Positions 42,857 to 51,940 are shown, counted from the stretch's first letter. The stretch is DNA of 64,000 bases from Cyclobacterium lianum (GCF_900143075.1 NZ_FRCY01000001.1:310001-374000), one strand, 5' to 3'. Notes: generated from the letters alone by a model not told the origin. A program made the numbers and translations.

Positions 42857-43768
42857 ATGATGTATATCGATCCACACATACATGTGACTTCCAGGACAAC
42901 TGACGACTACGAGGCCATGCAAAAAGCAGGTATCGTCGCCGTGATAGAGCCAGCCTTCTGGCTTGGGCAGCCAAGGACCAAGGTAGGCAGTTTTCAGGAC
43001 TATTTCAGTAGCCTGGTGGGATGGGAACGGTTTCGGGCCAAGCAGTTTGGCATAGTTCATTACTGTACCATAGGCTTGAATTCCAAAGAAGCCAACAATG
43101 AAGCACTGGCCGAAGAAGTAATGGAGCTACTACCGCTTTATGTAGGCAAAGAGGGAGTGGTCGCCATCGGTGAGATCGGCTACGATGACCAGACTGCTGC
43201 GGAAGACAGGTTTTATCGCCTGCAGTTGGAACTGGCCAAAGAAGTGGATTTGCCAGTCATGATACATACCCCCCACAGGGACAAGAAAAAAGGTACTGTA
43301 CGGAGCATGGACGTCAGCGAAGAGCATGGATTGGATCCAAAAATGGTCATTGTAGATCACAACAATGAGGAGACAGTTAAAGAGGTACTCGACCGCGGCT
43401 ATTGGGCTGCATTTACCATTTACCCCCATACCAAGATGGGAAGTGAACGCATGGTGGAAATTGTGAGGAAATATGGTCCGGAAAGGATCATTGTAGATAG
43501 CGCAGCAGACTGGGGCATCTCCGATCCCCTGGCAGTACCCAAAACGGCTGCTTTGATGAAAGAGAAAGGTATTCCGGAGGCCCATATAGAAATGACCTGT
43601 TATGGAAATGCCCTGACGGCTTACGGACAAAGTGGACAGATGGAAGAAAAAGACTGGTTGGAGAAGGAGCCTATAGACCAAACCAAGAAGCACGGTGGAA
43701 ACACCGTACTCAGGGGAGGACAAAAGCCACGGGTTGACAATGATTCTTCCAATATTATCGAGAACTAG
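42857..43768 (+). CDS. eboB: EboB-like TatD-family metal-dependent hydrolase
   Basis: 303 residues. TatD-like TIM barrel with metal ligands visible: IDPHIHVTS (HxH, residue 7), AIGEIGYDDQT (Glu near 105), MIHTPHRDKK (His near 135), IVDHNNEETV (His) and IIVDSAADWG (final Asp near 215). It is thus likely an active phosphodiesterase or amidohydrolase; the substrate is unknown. The position between eboA and the UbiA-like eboC matches the cyanobacterial order. Confidence 0.88.
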   Translation: MMYIDPHIHVTSRTTDDYEAMQKAGIVAVIEPAFWLGQPRTKVGSFQDYFSSLVGWERFRAKQFGIVHYCTIGLNSKEANNEALAEEVMELLPLYVGKEGVVAIGEIGYDDQTAAEDRFYRLQLELAKEVDLPVMIHTPHRDKKKGTVRSMDVSEEHGLDPKMVIVDHNNEETVKEVLDRGYWAAFTIYPHTKMGSERMVEIVRKYGPERIIVDSAADWGISDPLAVPKTAALMKEKGIPEAHIEMTCYGNALTAYGQSGQMEEKDWLEKEPIDQTKKHGGNTVLRGGQKPRVDNDSSNIIEN

Positions 43769-43776
43769 CCCGTTTG

Positions 43777-44676
43777 ATGTCAGTAATTTCTGCACACATC
43801 AGACTAACCCGGCCTGCCAATATCGTGACGGCAATAGCCGATATATTGGCCGGAGCTGCAATCGCTGGAGGACTCTATTTCACCGCTGGCAGCGGTGAAT
43901 CCGTGGATTGGATAAAAATTGGCTGGCTGGTCCTGTCAACCATCGGTCTCTATGGCGGTGGCGTGGCCTTCAATGACGTATTCGATGCCGGGCTGGACAA
44001 GGTGGAGCGTCCGGAACGGCCCATTCCCAGTGGTAAGGCCAGTGTGCTAAGTGCTGCAGTGATGGGATCGCTATTACTTTTTGCAGGTGTGCTGGCCGCC
44101 TGGCAGGTCAGTTTGCATGCCGCAGGTCTGGCTTTTGCTGTCGCCGTGCTTGCCCTCCTGTATGACGCATGGGGCAAACATCAGTCATTTGTCGGGCCGG
44201 TCAACATGGGCCTTTGCCGGGCAGGAAACCTGTTGCTGGGTATGAGCCTTGTGCAGGATGCCTGGCGGGAATGGTGGTTTGTAGCTATTATCCCCTTACT
44301 CTATGTATCCGCCATCACCATGGTGAGCCGTGGTGAGGTGCATGGTAAAAATAAAAAGGCCCTGCAAGGAGGAGCCGCCATTTACAGTGGTATCATTTTG
44401 TTTATTTTTGCCGTAGCATATGCCCATAATGAGCAATGGTGGGAGAGCCTGCCCTTTCTGGTTTTACTGGCTGTCTTTATTTTCCCGCCCTTGCTCAAGG
44501 CGATAAAGCATCAGGAGCCCGCTTTGATTGGAAAGTCGGTGAAAGCGGCGGTTTTGGCATTGATTATCGTAAATGCCACGCTGGCAGCGGCTTTCGCGGG
44601 ATGGCTGGTGGCCTTGTCGGTATTGATTTTGCTGCCCATCTCGCTTCAGCTGGCCAGGGCTTTTGCAGTTACTTAG
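43777..44676 (+). CDS. eboC: EboC-like UbiA-family prenyltransferase
   Basis: 299 residues from ATG 43777 (a TTG one codon earlier extends the frame). Eight to nine hydrophobic helices. The first aspartate-rich motif is NDVFDAGLDKVERPERPIPSG, key residues N-D-xx-D-xxx-D, at about residue 67, which binds prenyl diphosphate through Mg. The second motif is reduced (LLYDAWGKHQ) as in several eboC products. It lies nine bases after eboB and probably attaches a prenyl group to a small molecule or lipid carrier in the inner membrane. The reaction is not established. Confidence 0.88.
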   Translation: MSVISAHIRLTRPANIVTAIADILAGAAIAGGLYFTAGSGESVDWIKIGWLVLSTIGLYGGGVAFNDVFDAGLDKVERPERPIPSGKASVLSAAVMGSLLLFAGVLAAWQVSLHAAGLAFAVAVLALLYDAWGKHQSFVGPVNMGLCRAGNLLLGMSLVQDAWREWWFVAIIPLLYVSAITMVSRGEVHGKNKKALQGGAAIYSGIILFIFAVAYAHNEQWWESLPFLVLLAVFIFPPLLKAIKHQEPALIGKSVKAAVLALIIVNATLAAAFAGWLVALSVLILLPISLQLARAFAVT

Positions 44677-44746
44677 TGAACCAAAACAGGCTTTTGTTAC
44701 TTATTTATAATGAAATGAAAAGTTCTCAGGAACTGCCCGGAAAAAA

Positions 44747-45907
44747 ATGAAAAAATTGGCAAATAAATCAATTGAACAGACTTTTAGCGTACCCTTCAGG
44801 TACCAGGTATTTTTTACAAAAAGTTTGTTTTCCACGAGCAATGAGCTTTTTGCACAGCTTGTCAAAGGGGATAAGCTACCCAAAGTCTATTTTGTTTTGG
44901 ATGAAGGGCTGGTCCGGCACCATCCCAACCTGATAACTGAAATAGAAGCATACGCTCAGGCGAATGCCGATACCTTTACATTATGTGCCAGTCCCTTGGT
45001 GGTACCGGGAGGAGAGTATATCAAAAATGACCAGAGATATTTTCAGGAGGTATTAAAGGCGACCCATACCTATGGTATCGACCGGCATTCCTTCATCGTT
45101 GGTTTGGGCGGAGGCGCCTTGTTGGATATGGTTGGCTTCGCTGCTGCTATTGCCCATAGGGGTATCAGACACATCCGTATCCCCACCACGGTGCTTTCAC
45201 AAAATGACTCCGGTGTAGGGGTAAAGAACGGAATCAATGCCTACGGAAAGAAAAACTACCTGGGCACATTTGCACCTCCCTTTGCCGTGATCAATGATCC
45301 GGATTTTCTTCAAACACTGGAAGAAAGGGATTGGAGATCGGGCATTTCTGAAGCCCTGAAGGTAGCACTGATCAAGGATGCATCTTTTTTCGTTTGGATA
45401 GAGCAACAGGCACTGGACCTGATGGATAAGGGCCATTCGGCTATGGAAGAATTGATCTTCCGTTGTGCGCAGATGCACCTGGATCATATCGCGTCAGGCG
45501 ATCCCTTTGAGACAGGTTCATCCAGACCGCTTGACTTTGGACACTGGGCAGCACATAAATTAGAACACCTGACTGACTACAAAATACGACATGGAGAAGC
45601 GGTAGCTATCGGTATTGCTTTAGATACCACTTATTCCTTTTTATCCGGCAGAATTTCAGAAAATGAACTGAACCGGGTATTGGACCTGATCATAAAACTG
45701 GGATTTGATCTGTATGTTCCTGAGCTTTCAGGAGAAACACTTTTAGAGGGATTGAACGAATTCAGGGAGCACCTGGGGGGTGAATTGACCATCATGCTAC
45801 TGGACAAGATCGGTAGCGGGGTAGAAGTACACCAGATGGATGAGGCATTGATCTTCAGGGCAGTGGAAAGATTGAATGAACTTCAACTGGCCTATCAGAA
45901 AGCCTGA
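44747..45907 (+). CDS. eboD: EboD-like 3-dehydroquinate-synthase-family protein
   Basis: 386 residues. NAD-binding glycine-rich loop GLGGGALLDMVGFAAA at about residue 118 and IPTTVLSQNDSGVGVKNGIN, the phosphate and metal segment of the sugar-phosphate cyclase superfamily. LDFGHWAAHKLEHLTDY and RHGEAVAIGIALD supply the metal-binding His/Glu. Within the family it groups by pattern with EboD rather than with AroB, and a housekeeping aroB is expected elsewhere. It may cyclise a seven-carbon sugar phosphate; the substrate is not known. Confidence 0.88.
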   Translation: MKKLANKSIEQTFSVPFRYQVFFTKSLFSTSNELFAQLVKGDKLPKVYFVLDEGLVRHHPNLITEIEAYAQANADTFTLCASPLVVPGGEYIKNDQRYFQEVLKATHTYGIDRHSFIVGLGGGALLDMVGFAAAIAHRGIRHIRIPTTVLSQNDSGVGVKNGINAYGKKNYLGTFAPPFAVINDPDFLQTLEERDWRSGISEALKVALIKDASFFVWIEQQALDLMDKGHSAMEELIFRCAQMHLDHIASGDPFETGSSRPLDFGHWAAHKLEHLTDYKIRHGEAVAIGIALDTTYSFLSGRISENELNRVLDLIIKLGFDLYVPELSGETLLEGLNEFREHLGGELTIMLLDKIGSGVEVHQMDEALIFRAVERLNELQLAYQKA

Positions 45908-45945
45908 TCGGTTTGTTAATTACAAAATCAGGAAATTAGCCAAAT

Positions 45946-47154
45946 ATGCAAATTGCCGACAATCACCTTACCTATTGCACCAATATACACCCGGGCGAAA
46001 GCTGGGAAGCAACTTTTGAAAATCTAAAACAATACGTGCCCAAAATAAAGGCAAGCCTCAGTCCTGACAGGCCCTTTGCCATTGGTCTGAGATTGTCTGA
46101 TGAAGCGAGTCGCGAACTGGTGGCAGAGGATGCATTGCAGCAGCTCCAATCATGGCTCAGGGATAACAATTGTTATGTTTTTACCCTAAATGGTTTTCCA
46201 TTCGGAGGATTTCACCGGCAGGTGGTAAAAGATGAAGTGCACCATCCGGACTGGACCACCGAAGAAAGGCTTAAGTATACCCTCCGGCTGTTTGATATCC
46301 TTTCAGTACTCATGCCGGAAGGTATGGATGCAGGTATTTCTACCTCTCCTTTGAGCTACAAACATTGGCACCACAGCGAATCTGCAAGGAATGAGGTCCT
46401 GCAGTCCTCTTGCCTACACATGCTGGAGGTGGTGGATTACCTCTACAATATCTATTTGGAGCGGGGAAAGCTGCTCCATCTGGACATTGAGCCGGAACCG
46501 GACGGGATGATAGAAAATGCTGCCGGAATTCATTCATTTTTCGACACCTGGCTGCTTCCCAAAGGAGTGGATATGCTTACCGGAAAATATCAGGTTTCCA
46601 GGGAAGAAGCCCTGGATATTATCCGCAATCATGTAAGGGTTTGCTATGATGTCTGCCACTTTGCCGTGGCCTATGAAGATCATCAAAAAGTATTGGACAA
46701 TTTTAAAAAGGAAGGGATCAAAATTGGTAAATTTCAGTTGAGCGCAGCCCTGAAAATAGGCATTCCTGTGGAAGTGAGCCAAAAGAAGCAGGTGGAAAAA
46801 GCATTATTGCCTTTCGTAGAGTCGACCTACCTGCATCAGGTAATCGGGCAATCGGCGGACAGGCAGCTTCAGGCTTATCCTGACCTGCCAGATGCCTTGC
46901 TAAAGCTGGCAGACAGCCGTGACCGGGAATGGCGCATACACTTCCATGTGCCCGTATTTTTATCCAGCTATGGTACCCTCCGGTCTACACAGGAGGATAT
47001 TCTGACGGTTTTGAACTTAAACGGTCTAAACCACTATTCGAATCAATTGGAAGTAGAAACCTACACCTGGGAGGTATTGCCGGAAGACATACATTTATCA
47101 CTTGATCAGTCTATCTCCAGAGAGCTGGATTGGGTGAAAAATCAGATCACATGA
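45946..47154 (+). CDS. eboE: EboE-like sugar-phosphate isomerase TIM-barrel protein
   Basis: 402 residues, cytoplasmic, xylose-isomerase-like barrel. The N-terminus YCTNIHPGESWEATFENL and the segment GFPFGGFHRQVVKDEVHHPDW are typical of EboE. Metal-site candidates: HLDIEPEPDG (Glu), CYDVCHFAVAYED (Asp, His) and RIHFHVPVFL (His). It lies 38 bases after eboD and overlaps the eboF start by four bases (ATGA), so the pair is translationally coupled. Confidence 0.88.
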   Translation: MQIADNHLTYCTNIHPGESWEATFENLKQYVPKIKASLSPDRPFAIGLRLSDEASRELVAEDALQQLQSWLRDNNCYVFTLNGFPFGGFHRQVVKDEVHHPDWTTEERLKYTLRLFDILSVLMPEGMDAGISTSPLSYKHWHHSESARNEVLQSSCLHMLEVVDYLYNIYLERGKLLHLDIEPEPDGMIENAAGIHSFFDTWLLPKGVDMLTGKYQVSREEALDIIRNHVRVCYDVCHFAVAYEDHQKVLDNFKKEGIKIGKFQLSAALKIGIPVEVSQKKQVEKALLPFVESTYLHQVIGQSADRQLQAYPDLPDALLKLADSRDREWRIHFHVPVFLSSYGTLRSTQEDILTVLNLNGLNHYSNQLEVETYTWEVLPEDIHLSLDQSISRELDWVKNQIT

Positions 47155-48527
47155 AGAAAACCGTAGTACTTAATATTGTCGCATTGTCCGCTAGGGTTAT
47201 TGGCCCCCACACACCATTTTTAAGCCAATGGATTAAAGCGCGCAAACAATCTGCTATCAAGCCTGTACTGCCGGCAGTGACCTGCTCTGCACAGTCCGTG
47301 TACCTGACAGGCAAATGGCCCCGGGAAAATGGTATAGTAGGAAACGGGTGGTATTTTAAAGACGAATGTGAAATTAAATTCTGGAGGCAATCCAACCATC
47401 TGGTACAGGCACCCAAGGTATGGGATGCCCTGAAAGCAGAAGATCCAAATTTCACCTGTGCCAATATGTTCTGGTGGTACAACATGTATTCTTCCGTAGA
47501 TTATGCGGTTACTCCCCGGCCGCTGTATCCTTCAGATGGCCGGAAACTCCCCGATATACACAGCCAGCCCATGGGTCTGAGAGACCGCCTTCAAAAAGAA
47601 TTGGGGCAGTTTCCCCTTTTCTCTTTTTGGGGGCCAAATGCCAATATTTCTTCCTCCAAATGGATCGCAGAGGCATCCATGAAAGTAGACGAGTGGCACG
47701 ATCCTACTCTTACGTTTATCTACCTGCCCCATCTGGATTACGCCCTGCAAAAATTTGGGATAGATTTTAATAAAATAGGCGATGAACTGAAGGAAATAGA
47801 TGCCTTGTGTGAGCGGCTGATCGGGTATTATGAAAACCGAGGGGCGGAAATCATATTGTTGTCGGAATATGGGATTACCTCAGTAAACCAACCCATTCAC
47901 ATCAACAGAGCACTACGTAAGGCGGGTTACATACAGGTAAAAGACGAATTGGGCCTGGAGACACTCGACGCCGGTACAAGCAAAGCATTTGCTGTTTCTG
48001 ACCACCAGCTCGCCCATGTTTACCTCAATGACCCGGGAGAGAAGGGCGCGGTGAAAAAATTGCTGGAGGGCCTTGCAGGAGTGGAAATGGTATTGGATAA
48101 GAAGGAGCAGGAAACATATCAGCTCGGGCATGACAGGGCAGGAGACCTGGTAGCGGTGGCAGATAAGGACTCCTGGTTTACGTATTACTACTGGCTCGAT
48201 GACCGAAAGGCTCCCGATTATGCGCGGACAGTAGATATTCACCGCAAGCCGGGATATGACCCTGTAGAGATGTTTGCCAATCCGGATATCAGATTCCTGA
48301 AGGCAAAGCTGGGCTGGACACTGCTAAAGAAAAAGCTGGGGTTCAGGTATCTGATGGATGTCATTCCGCTGGATGCCAGTCTGGTAAAGGGCTCTCACGG
48401 TAGGATCAGCGAAAGCGACCTGGACTGGCCGGTGCTGGTAAGAAATGGTGCTTCTGAGGTTGAACGGGAAAAAGTTGATCCCACAGCCATTTATTCGCTG
48501 ATCTACGATACCGTGAGGCAAAAATGA
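47151..48527 (+). CDS. eboF: EboF-like alkaline-phosphatase/nucleotide-pyrophosphatase superfamily protein
   Basis: 458 residues from ATG 47151. The catalytic Thr sits in PVLPAVTCSAQSVYLTG near residue 45, the typical position of the metal-bound nucleophile in type I phosphodiesterases. Other metal-site segments: LPHLDYALQKFG (Asp, His), LLSEYGITSV (where relatives have an SDHG, here SEYG) and KGSHGRISES near the end. The change SDHG to SEYG may alter metal binding. No signal peptide is visible, so it is likely cytoplasmic. Last gene of the EBO cluster. Confidence 0.88.
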   Translation: MKKTVVLNIVALSARVIGPHTPFLSQWIKARKQSAIKPVLPAVTCSAQSVYLTGKWPRENGIVGNGWYFKDECEIKFWRQSNHLVQAPKVWDALKAEDPNFTCANMFWWYNMYSSVDYAVTPRPLYPSDGRKLPDIHSQPMGLRDRLQKELGQFPLFSFWGPNANISSSKWIAEASMKVDEWHDPTLTFIYLPHLDYALQKFGIDFNKIGDELKEIDALCERLIGYYENRGAEIILLSEYGITSVNQPIHINRALRKAGYIQVKDELGLETLDAGTSKAFAVSDHQLAHVYLNDPGEKGAVKKLLEGLAGVEMVLDKKEQETYQLGHDRAGDLVAVADKDSWFTYYYWLDDRKAPDYARTVDIHRKPGYDPVEMFANPDIRFLKAKLGWTLLKKKLGFRYLMDVIPLDASLVKGSHGRISESDLDWPVLVRNGASEVEREKVDPTAIYSLIYDTVRQK

Positions 48528-48574
48528 GTTTTCGAAACAGGATTTAGGCCAAAATTTTCTAATTTAGTGAAATC

Positions 48575-48988
48575 ATGAGTAAGGTTTGGAAAAGGTTTTT
48601 TGGAATCTGTGCGGTGCTGTTTTTGTTGTTTGCCTATTGGCAGATCAATGATCCGGACCCGGAGTTTTGGGTGCCTGCATATCTGCTTGCGGCAGTCACA
48701 GCCGGGTTTGCCTTTTTTGGTAGATTCAACGTAAACATCTCGGTAATCTTCACTTTTACCTTCCTCATTGCGGCAATATTCTTCTGGCCGGAAAATATCT
48801 TTTCCTGGGTAGGACAGGAATGGGAGCAAAAGAATCTCTCCATGAAAACACAGGGCATGGAAATCAACAGGGAGTTTTTCGGTCTTCTGGTGGCAGCAGT
48901 GGTATTTGCACTGACGGCCATCATTGGCAGGAGGAAGCGTCTTTTGGAAAATCAGAAAAAATCAAATGTAAAACGGTCTGATCAATGA
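48575..48988 (+). CDS. TMEM220-like membrane protein
   Basis: 137 residues. Four hydrophobic segments with a strongly conserved first loop: FAYWQINDPDPEFWVPAYL, whose core YWQxNDPDP is the signature of the TMEM220 family. Function is unknown in both bacteria and eukaryotes. It lies 47 bases after eboF on the same strand, so it may be read from the EBO operon, though it is not a recognised ebo gene. Confidence 0.8.
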   Translation: MSKVWKRFFGICAVLFLLFAYWQINDPDPEFWVPAYLLAAVTAGFAFFGRFNVNISVIFTFTFLIAAIFFWPENIFSWVGQEWEQKNLSMKTQGMEINREFFGLLVAAVVFALTAIIGRRKRLLENQKKSNVKRSDQ

Positions 48989-49136
48989 TTTTTGCGCCTT
49001 TATCGATGCCTCATATACCTTACCGATTACACCAAAGTTTCGACCGGCAGGATCAGTTTTCTTCCAGGTGTAGGAAAGCCCATCCAGCCTGCGCCTCATG
49101 AAAAGTAATGACCACTTAAATTACAATTACAAACAG

Positions 49137-50141
49137 ATGAAGAAATACGATGTGACAGGTATAGGAAATGCGCTTGTCGATATAGAATTTGAAGTCAGCG
49201 ATTCATTTTTGGAAAAAAATGGCATAGAAAAGGGCTTGATGACGCTTGTGGATGAGGAGAGACAAAGTGACCTCATGGCTGCCATCAATACCAGGACTTC
49301 GAAGCTGCAGTGCGGGGGTTCTGCAGCCAATACCATCATTGCCCTGAGCCAATTTGGCGGCAGTGCATATTACTGCTGCAAGGTAGCTCAGGATGAGTTG
49401 GGCAGATTCTTTATGGAGGATCTGAGGGACTCCGGTGTAAGTCACAACCTGGATCCCTTTCAGCTAGAGCAGGGCATCACAGGAAAATGTCTGGTGATGG
49501 TGACGGCAGATGCGGAAAGGACGATGAATACCTTTTTAGGCATCACCCAAACCTTTTCGAAGGCGCAGTTGAATATCGAAGCCATAAAAAGTTCCAAATA
49601 CCTCTACATAGAAGGCTATCTGATTACTTCCCCGGATGCCAGGCTTGCCATGATGGAGGCTAAAAAGGTAGCGAAGGAAAATGGGGTGAAAGTGGCCCTG
49701 ACCTTTTCGGACCCGGCCATGGTCAAGTATTTCTCAGAGGGGTTTCAGGAGTTGATCGGCTCCGGAGTAGACCTGCTTTTCGCCAACGAAGAAGAGGCCA
49801 TGATCTATACCGGAAAGGACAACCTTGCCGAGGCCAGGGAAGCCATGAAAAAGCTGGCAGATCACTTCGTCATTACCCAGGGAAAGAATGGAGCCATGAT
49901 CTATGACGGAGACACGTTCATCGATATCGAACCCTATCCCACTGTAGCTGTGGACAGCAACGGTGCCGGTGACATGTTTGCCGGTGCTTTTCTTTATGGA
50001 ATCACAAATGGACACTCTTATGCTTCCAGCGGTAAACTGGCCAGTATGGCCTCATCCAAAATAGTCAGCCAATTTGGTCCCCGCCTTGCCTGGGAAGAGG
50101 CAGGTAAAATTCTTGACCGTCTCAGCCCAACACAGACATAG
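49137..50141 (+). CDS. PfkB-family carbohydrate/adenosine kinase
   Basis: 334 residues from ATG 49137; the upstream ATG at 49098 gives thirteen non-conserved residues. Ribokinase fold: TGIGNALVDIEFEV near the start, CGGSAANTIIALSQFGG at about residue 55, the lid region, and the signature VDSNGAGDMFAGAFLYG at about residue 280 with the catalytic Asp in GAGD. The N-terminal layout resembles adenosine-kinase-like members common in Bacteroidota. The sugar or nucleoside substrate is not certain. Confidence 0.9.
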   Translation: MKKYDVTGIGNALVDIEFEVSDSFLEKNGIEKGLMTLVDEERQSDLMAAINTRTSKLQCGGSAANTIIALSQFGGSAYYCCKVAQDELGRFFMEDLRDSGVSHNLDPFQLEQGITGKCLVMVTADAERTMNTFLGITQTFSKAQLNIEAIKSSKYLYIEGYLITSPDARLAMMEAKKVAKENGVKVALTFSDPAMVKYFSEGFQELIGSGVDLLFANEEEAMIYTGKDNLAEAREAMKKLADHFVITQGKNGAMIYDGDTFIDIEPYPTVAVDSNGAGDMFAGAFLYGITNGHSYASSGKLASMASSKIVSQFGPRLAWEEAGKILDRLSPTQT

Positions 50142-50274
50142 ATCCCGATGAAATATATATAGGTGAACAGGAATTTAGGCCATTCCTGTGCCTGATATGT
50201 TTCTGAAAAAGTTGCTATTACAGTCTTTTATAAATAAATTGATGGGCATATTCGTAAACCCAAAACATTTAATC

Positions 50275-50676
50275 ATGAAAAGTCGTGAAATTTCAAAAAA
50301 TTCATTTCGTTATGGCCTGCTCTTACTGGCCATAGGCTGTTTTGTTTTCTTTCAGGTCGACGCTTTTGAAAAAGAGGGAGATGGTGAAGAAATCAGTGTT
50401 ACCGGAGAGGTTTTGGATCTTTCCTGTTTTATGGCCAGTGGTGCCAAGGGAGAAGGCCATAAAGGTTGCGCCGAAAAGTGCATGGCCAATGGCATGCCTA
50501 TTGGACTGCTTGCCTCAGATGGCAAGGTCTATCTGCTGGTAGAAGATCATAAGAATGCAAGCCCCTACCAATCGTTAAAGGAACTCGCTGCTGCTAATGT
50601 GGAGGTGACTGGAAGCTATTTTGTCAGAAATGGCATGCCTGGCATTGTAATTAAAAAGGTATCGGAAAAGGCCTGA
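50275..50676 (+). CDS. Small exported cysteine-rich protein of unknown function
   Basis: 133 residues from ATG 50275, chosen because it begins a signal peptide (KNSFRYGLLLLAIGCFVFF). The mature part has a compact cysteine cluster: DLSCFMASGAKGEGHKGCAEKCMANG, with key residues C, H, C, C in 18 residues, which looks like a metal or heme-related binding site. Then comes MPIGLLASDGKVYLLVEDH and a beta-rich end (VEVTGSYFVRNGMPGIVI) suggestive of a small OB-like fold. I do not recognise a named family. A terminator follows at 50706. Confidence 0.75.
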   Translation: MKSREISKNSFRYGLLLLAIGCFVFFQVDAFEKEGDGEEISVTGEVLDLSCFMASGAKGEGHKGCAEKCMANGMPIGLLASDGKVYLLVEDHKNASPYQSLKELAAANVEVTGSYFVRNGMPGIVIKKVSEKA

Positions 50677-50705
50677 TTGAATCAAAAGGCCACTTTAGTG
50701 ACTCA

Positions 50706-50734
50706 GGGGCGGGAATACTTCCGTCCCTTTTTTT
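50706..50734 (+). terminator. Terminator of the cysteine-rich protein gene
   Basis: Nine-bp stem with one bulge (GGGGC-GGAA with TTCCGTCCC) and seven T; it overlaps the stop of the convergent lipoprotein gene by two bases. Confidence 0.75.
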
Positions 50735-51266
50735 ATTCTGCGAAGACTACATGTGTAAATGAATAATGGGTGCTTACCAGGCTGTCTTCTGTCGAGGGAA
50801 TGTATTGTAACTGAAAGAGTACCCGGTTCAGATCCAAAGCATCATTGATCACTACCTGATAGGCTTGTTTACCGGTATTGGTGACGACATAGTCAGGGTA
50901 TTCCGGAAAAGTAAATTGGATTTGGCCAGGATATTCCAGGGGAAACCGGGCTTTTAAATAGAATTTGTCCTCAAAAAGAAATGCATCCAGTATCTGTGGA
51001 TAAAATTTATTGTAAATTCGAGCCCCGTTGACCAGCAGGCTTTCATATAAAATGATGTTGTCTTCCAGGTGTTTTTGCCGGGTACTGTCCCCTTCCTCCT
51101 CTTCAAACCAACCTTTTTTCCTCGGTGATACATTCGTATTAGGAGCTGATATTGCCTCTTCTAAGTACCTTTTTGAATTTTTCGCATCCTTATTCGGGTT
51201 GCAGCCTGATCCTATCCAGCAAAAAAGAAACAGCAGTAATACCGACTTACCTAATTTTGCTTCCAT
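50733..51266 (-). CDS. Lipoprotein of unknown function
   Basis: 177 residues. Signal peptide with lipobox GSGC at about residue 22 (CWIGSGCNPN). An acidic, charged linker (EEEEGDSTRQ) leads into a beta-rich C-terminal half (YPGQIQFTFPEYPDYVV, YQVVINDALDLN). No named domain seen. It is the last gene of a minus-strand operon: its start overlaps the mnmD stop by 16 bases, and mnmD overlaps ispF by four. Confidence 0.8.
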   Translation of the reverse strand: MEAKLGKSVLLLFLFCWIGSGCNPNKDAKNSKRYLEEAISAPNTNVSPRKKGWFEEEEGDSTRQKHLEDNIILYESLLVNGARIYNKFYPQILDAFLFEDKFYLKARFPLEYPGQIQFTFPEYPDYVVTNTGKQAYQVVINDALDLNRVLFQLQYIPSTEDSLVSTHYSFTHVVFAE

Positions 51267-51940
51267 GCCCGGGTCATTTCCTTTTTACCGGGAGGGCCGG
51301 GTACTTCGTCCAGTTTCATTCCCAGTTTCGATAGGTTTTTCTTAAGGTGTCCGGCTGCACAATAGGTTACGAAAACTCCATTCGGCTTCATGCTTTCAGA
51401 GACCTTTTGAAGCATGGCTTCCTCCCACAATTCCGGTTGCTTCTTTGGAGAGAAGGCATCAAAGTAGACGACGTCTGCAGGGTAGAGCTTTACCTCCTCG
51501 AGGCCTGCTTTTTCTTTTTTGATGTTGAAATAGTCCGTGACAGGTTTGCCTTCATTCCAGTCCATTTGGTGCAACCGTTTGAAATACCCGTTGTAGTGGG
51601 TCAGGGTTTCATCCATCTGAGTAAAGTTAAGCGCATTGTAAATCTCAGGACGCAGCGGATAGGGGTCTATGGTGTGATAGAGCACCGGTACCTGGTTTTG
51701 TTCAGCCCATATAAGCGTAAGCCAGGCGTTCAGACCCGTACCGAAGCCAACCTCAAAGATCCGGATCGGGAATTTCCCCCTGTTCCTGGCATACCAGGCC
51801 TCCAATCCGTAAAGTAGGAACACATGGATAGATTCCCGGTATGCACCGTGCGAGGAATGGTAGCTTTCATTGATTTCGGGCAGATAGACGGAATGCGAAC
51901 CGTCATCGGTGGTGATGATTTTGGGTTCCTGACGGGTCAT
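51251..51940 (-). CDS. mnmD: tRNA (5-methylaminomethyl-2-thiouridine)-methyltransferase MnmD
   Basis: 229 residues from ATG 51940; the frame is open further but those 62 residues lie inside ispF. The stand-alone methyltransferase domain of MnmC: EVGFGTGLNAWLTLIWAE is the SAM motif (about residue 65) and VVYFDAFSPKKQPELW the catalytic DAFxP segment, both diagnostic. It methylates nm5s2U34 of tRNA to mnm5s2U34. The FAD-dependent oxidase half of MnmC is absent, as in other single-domain MnmD proteins. Confidence 0.92.
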   Translation of the reverse strand: MTRQEPKIITTDDGSHSVYLPEINESYHSSHGAYRESIHVFLLYGLEAWYARNRGKFPIRIFEVGFGTGLNAWLTLIWAEQNQVPVLYHTIDPYPLRPEIYNALNFTQMDETLTHYNGYFKRLHQMDWNEGKPVTDYFNIKKEKAGLEEVKLYPADVVYFDAFSPKKQPELWEEAMLQKVSESMKPNGVFVTYCAAGHLKKNLSKLGMKLDEVPGPPGKKEMTRAWKQN

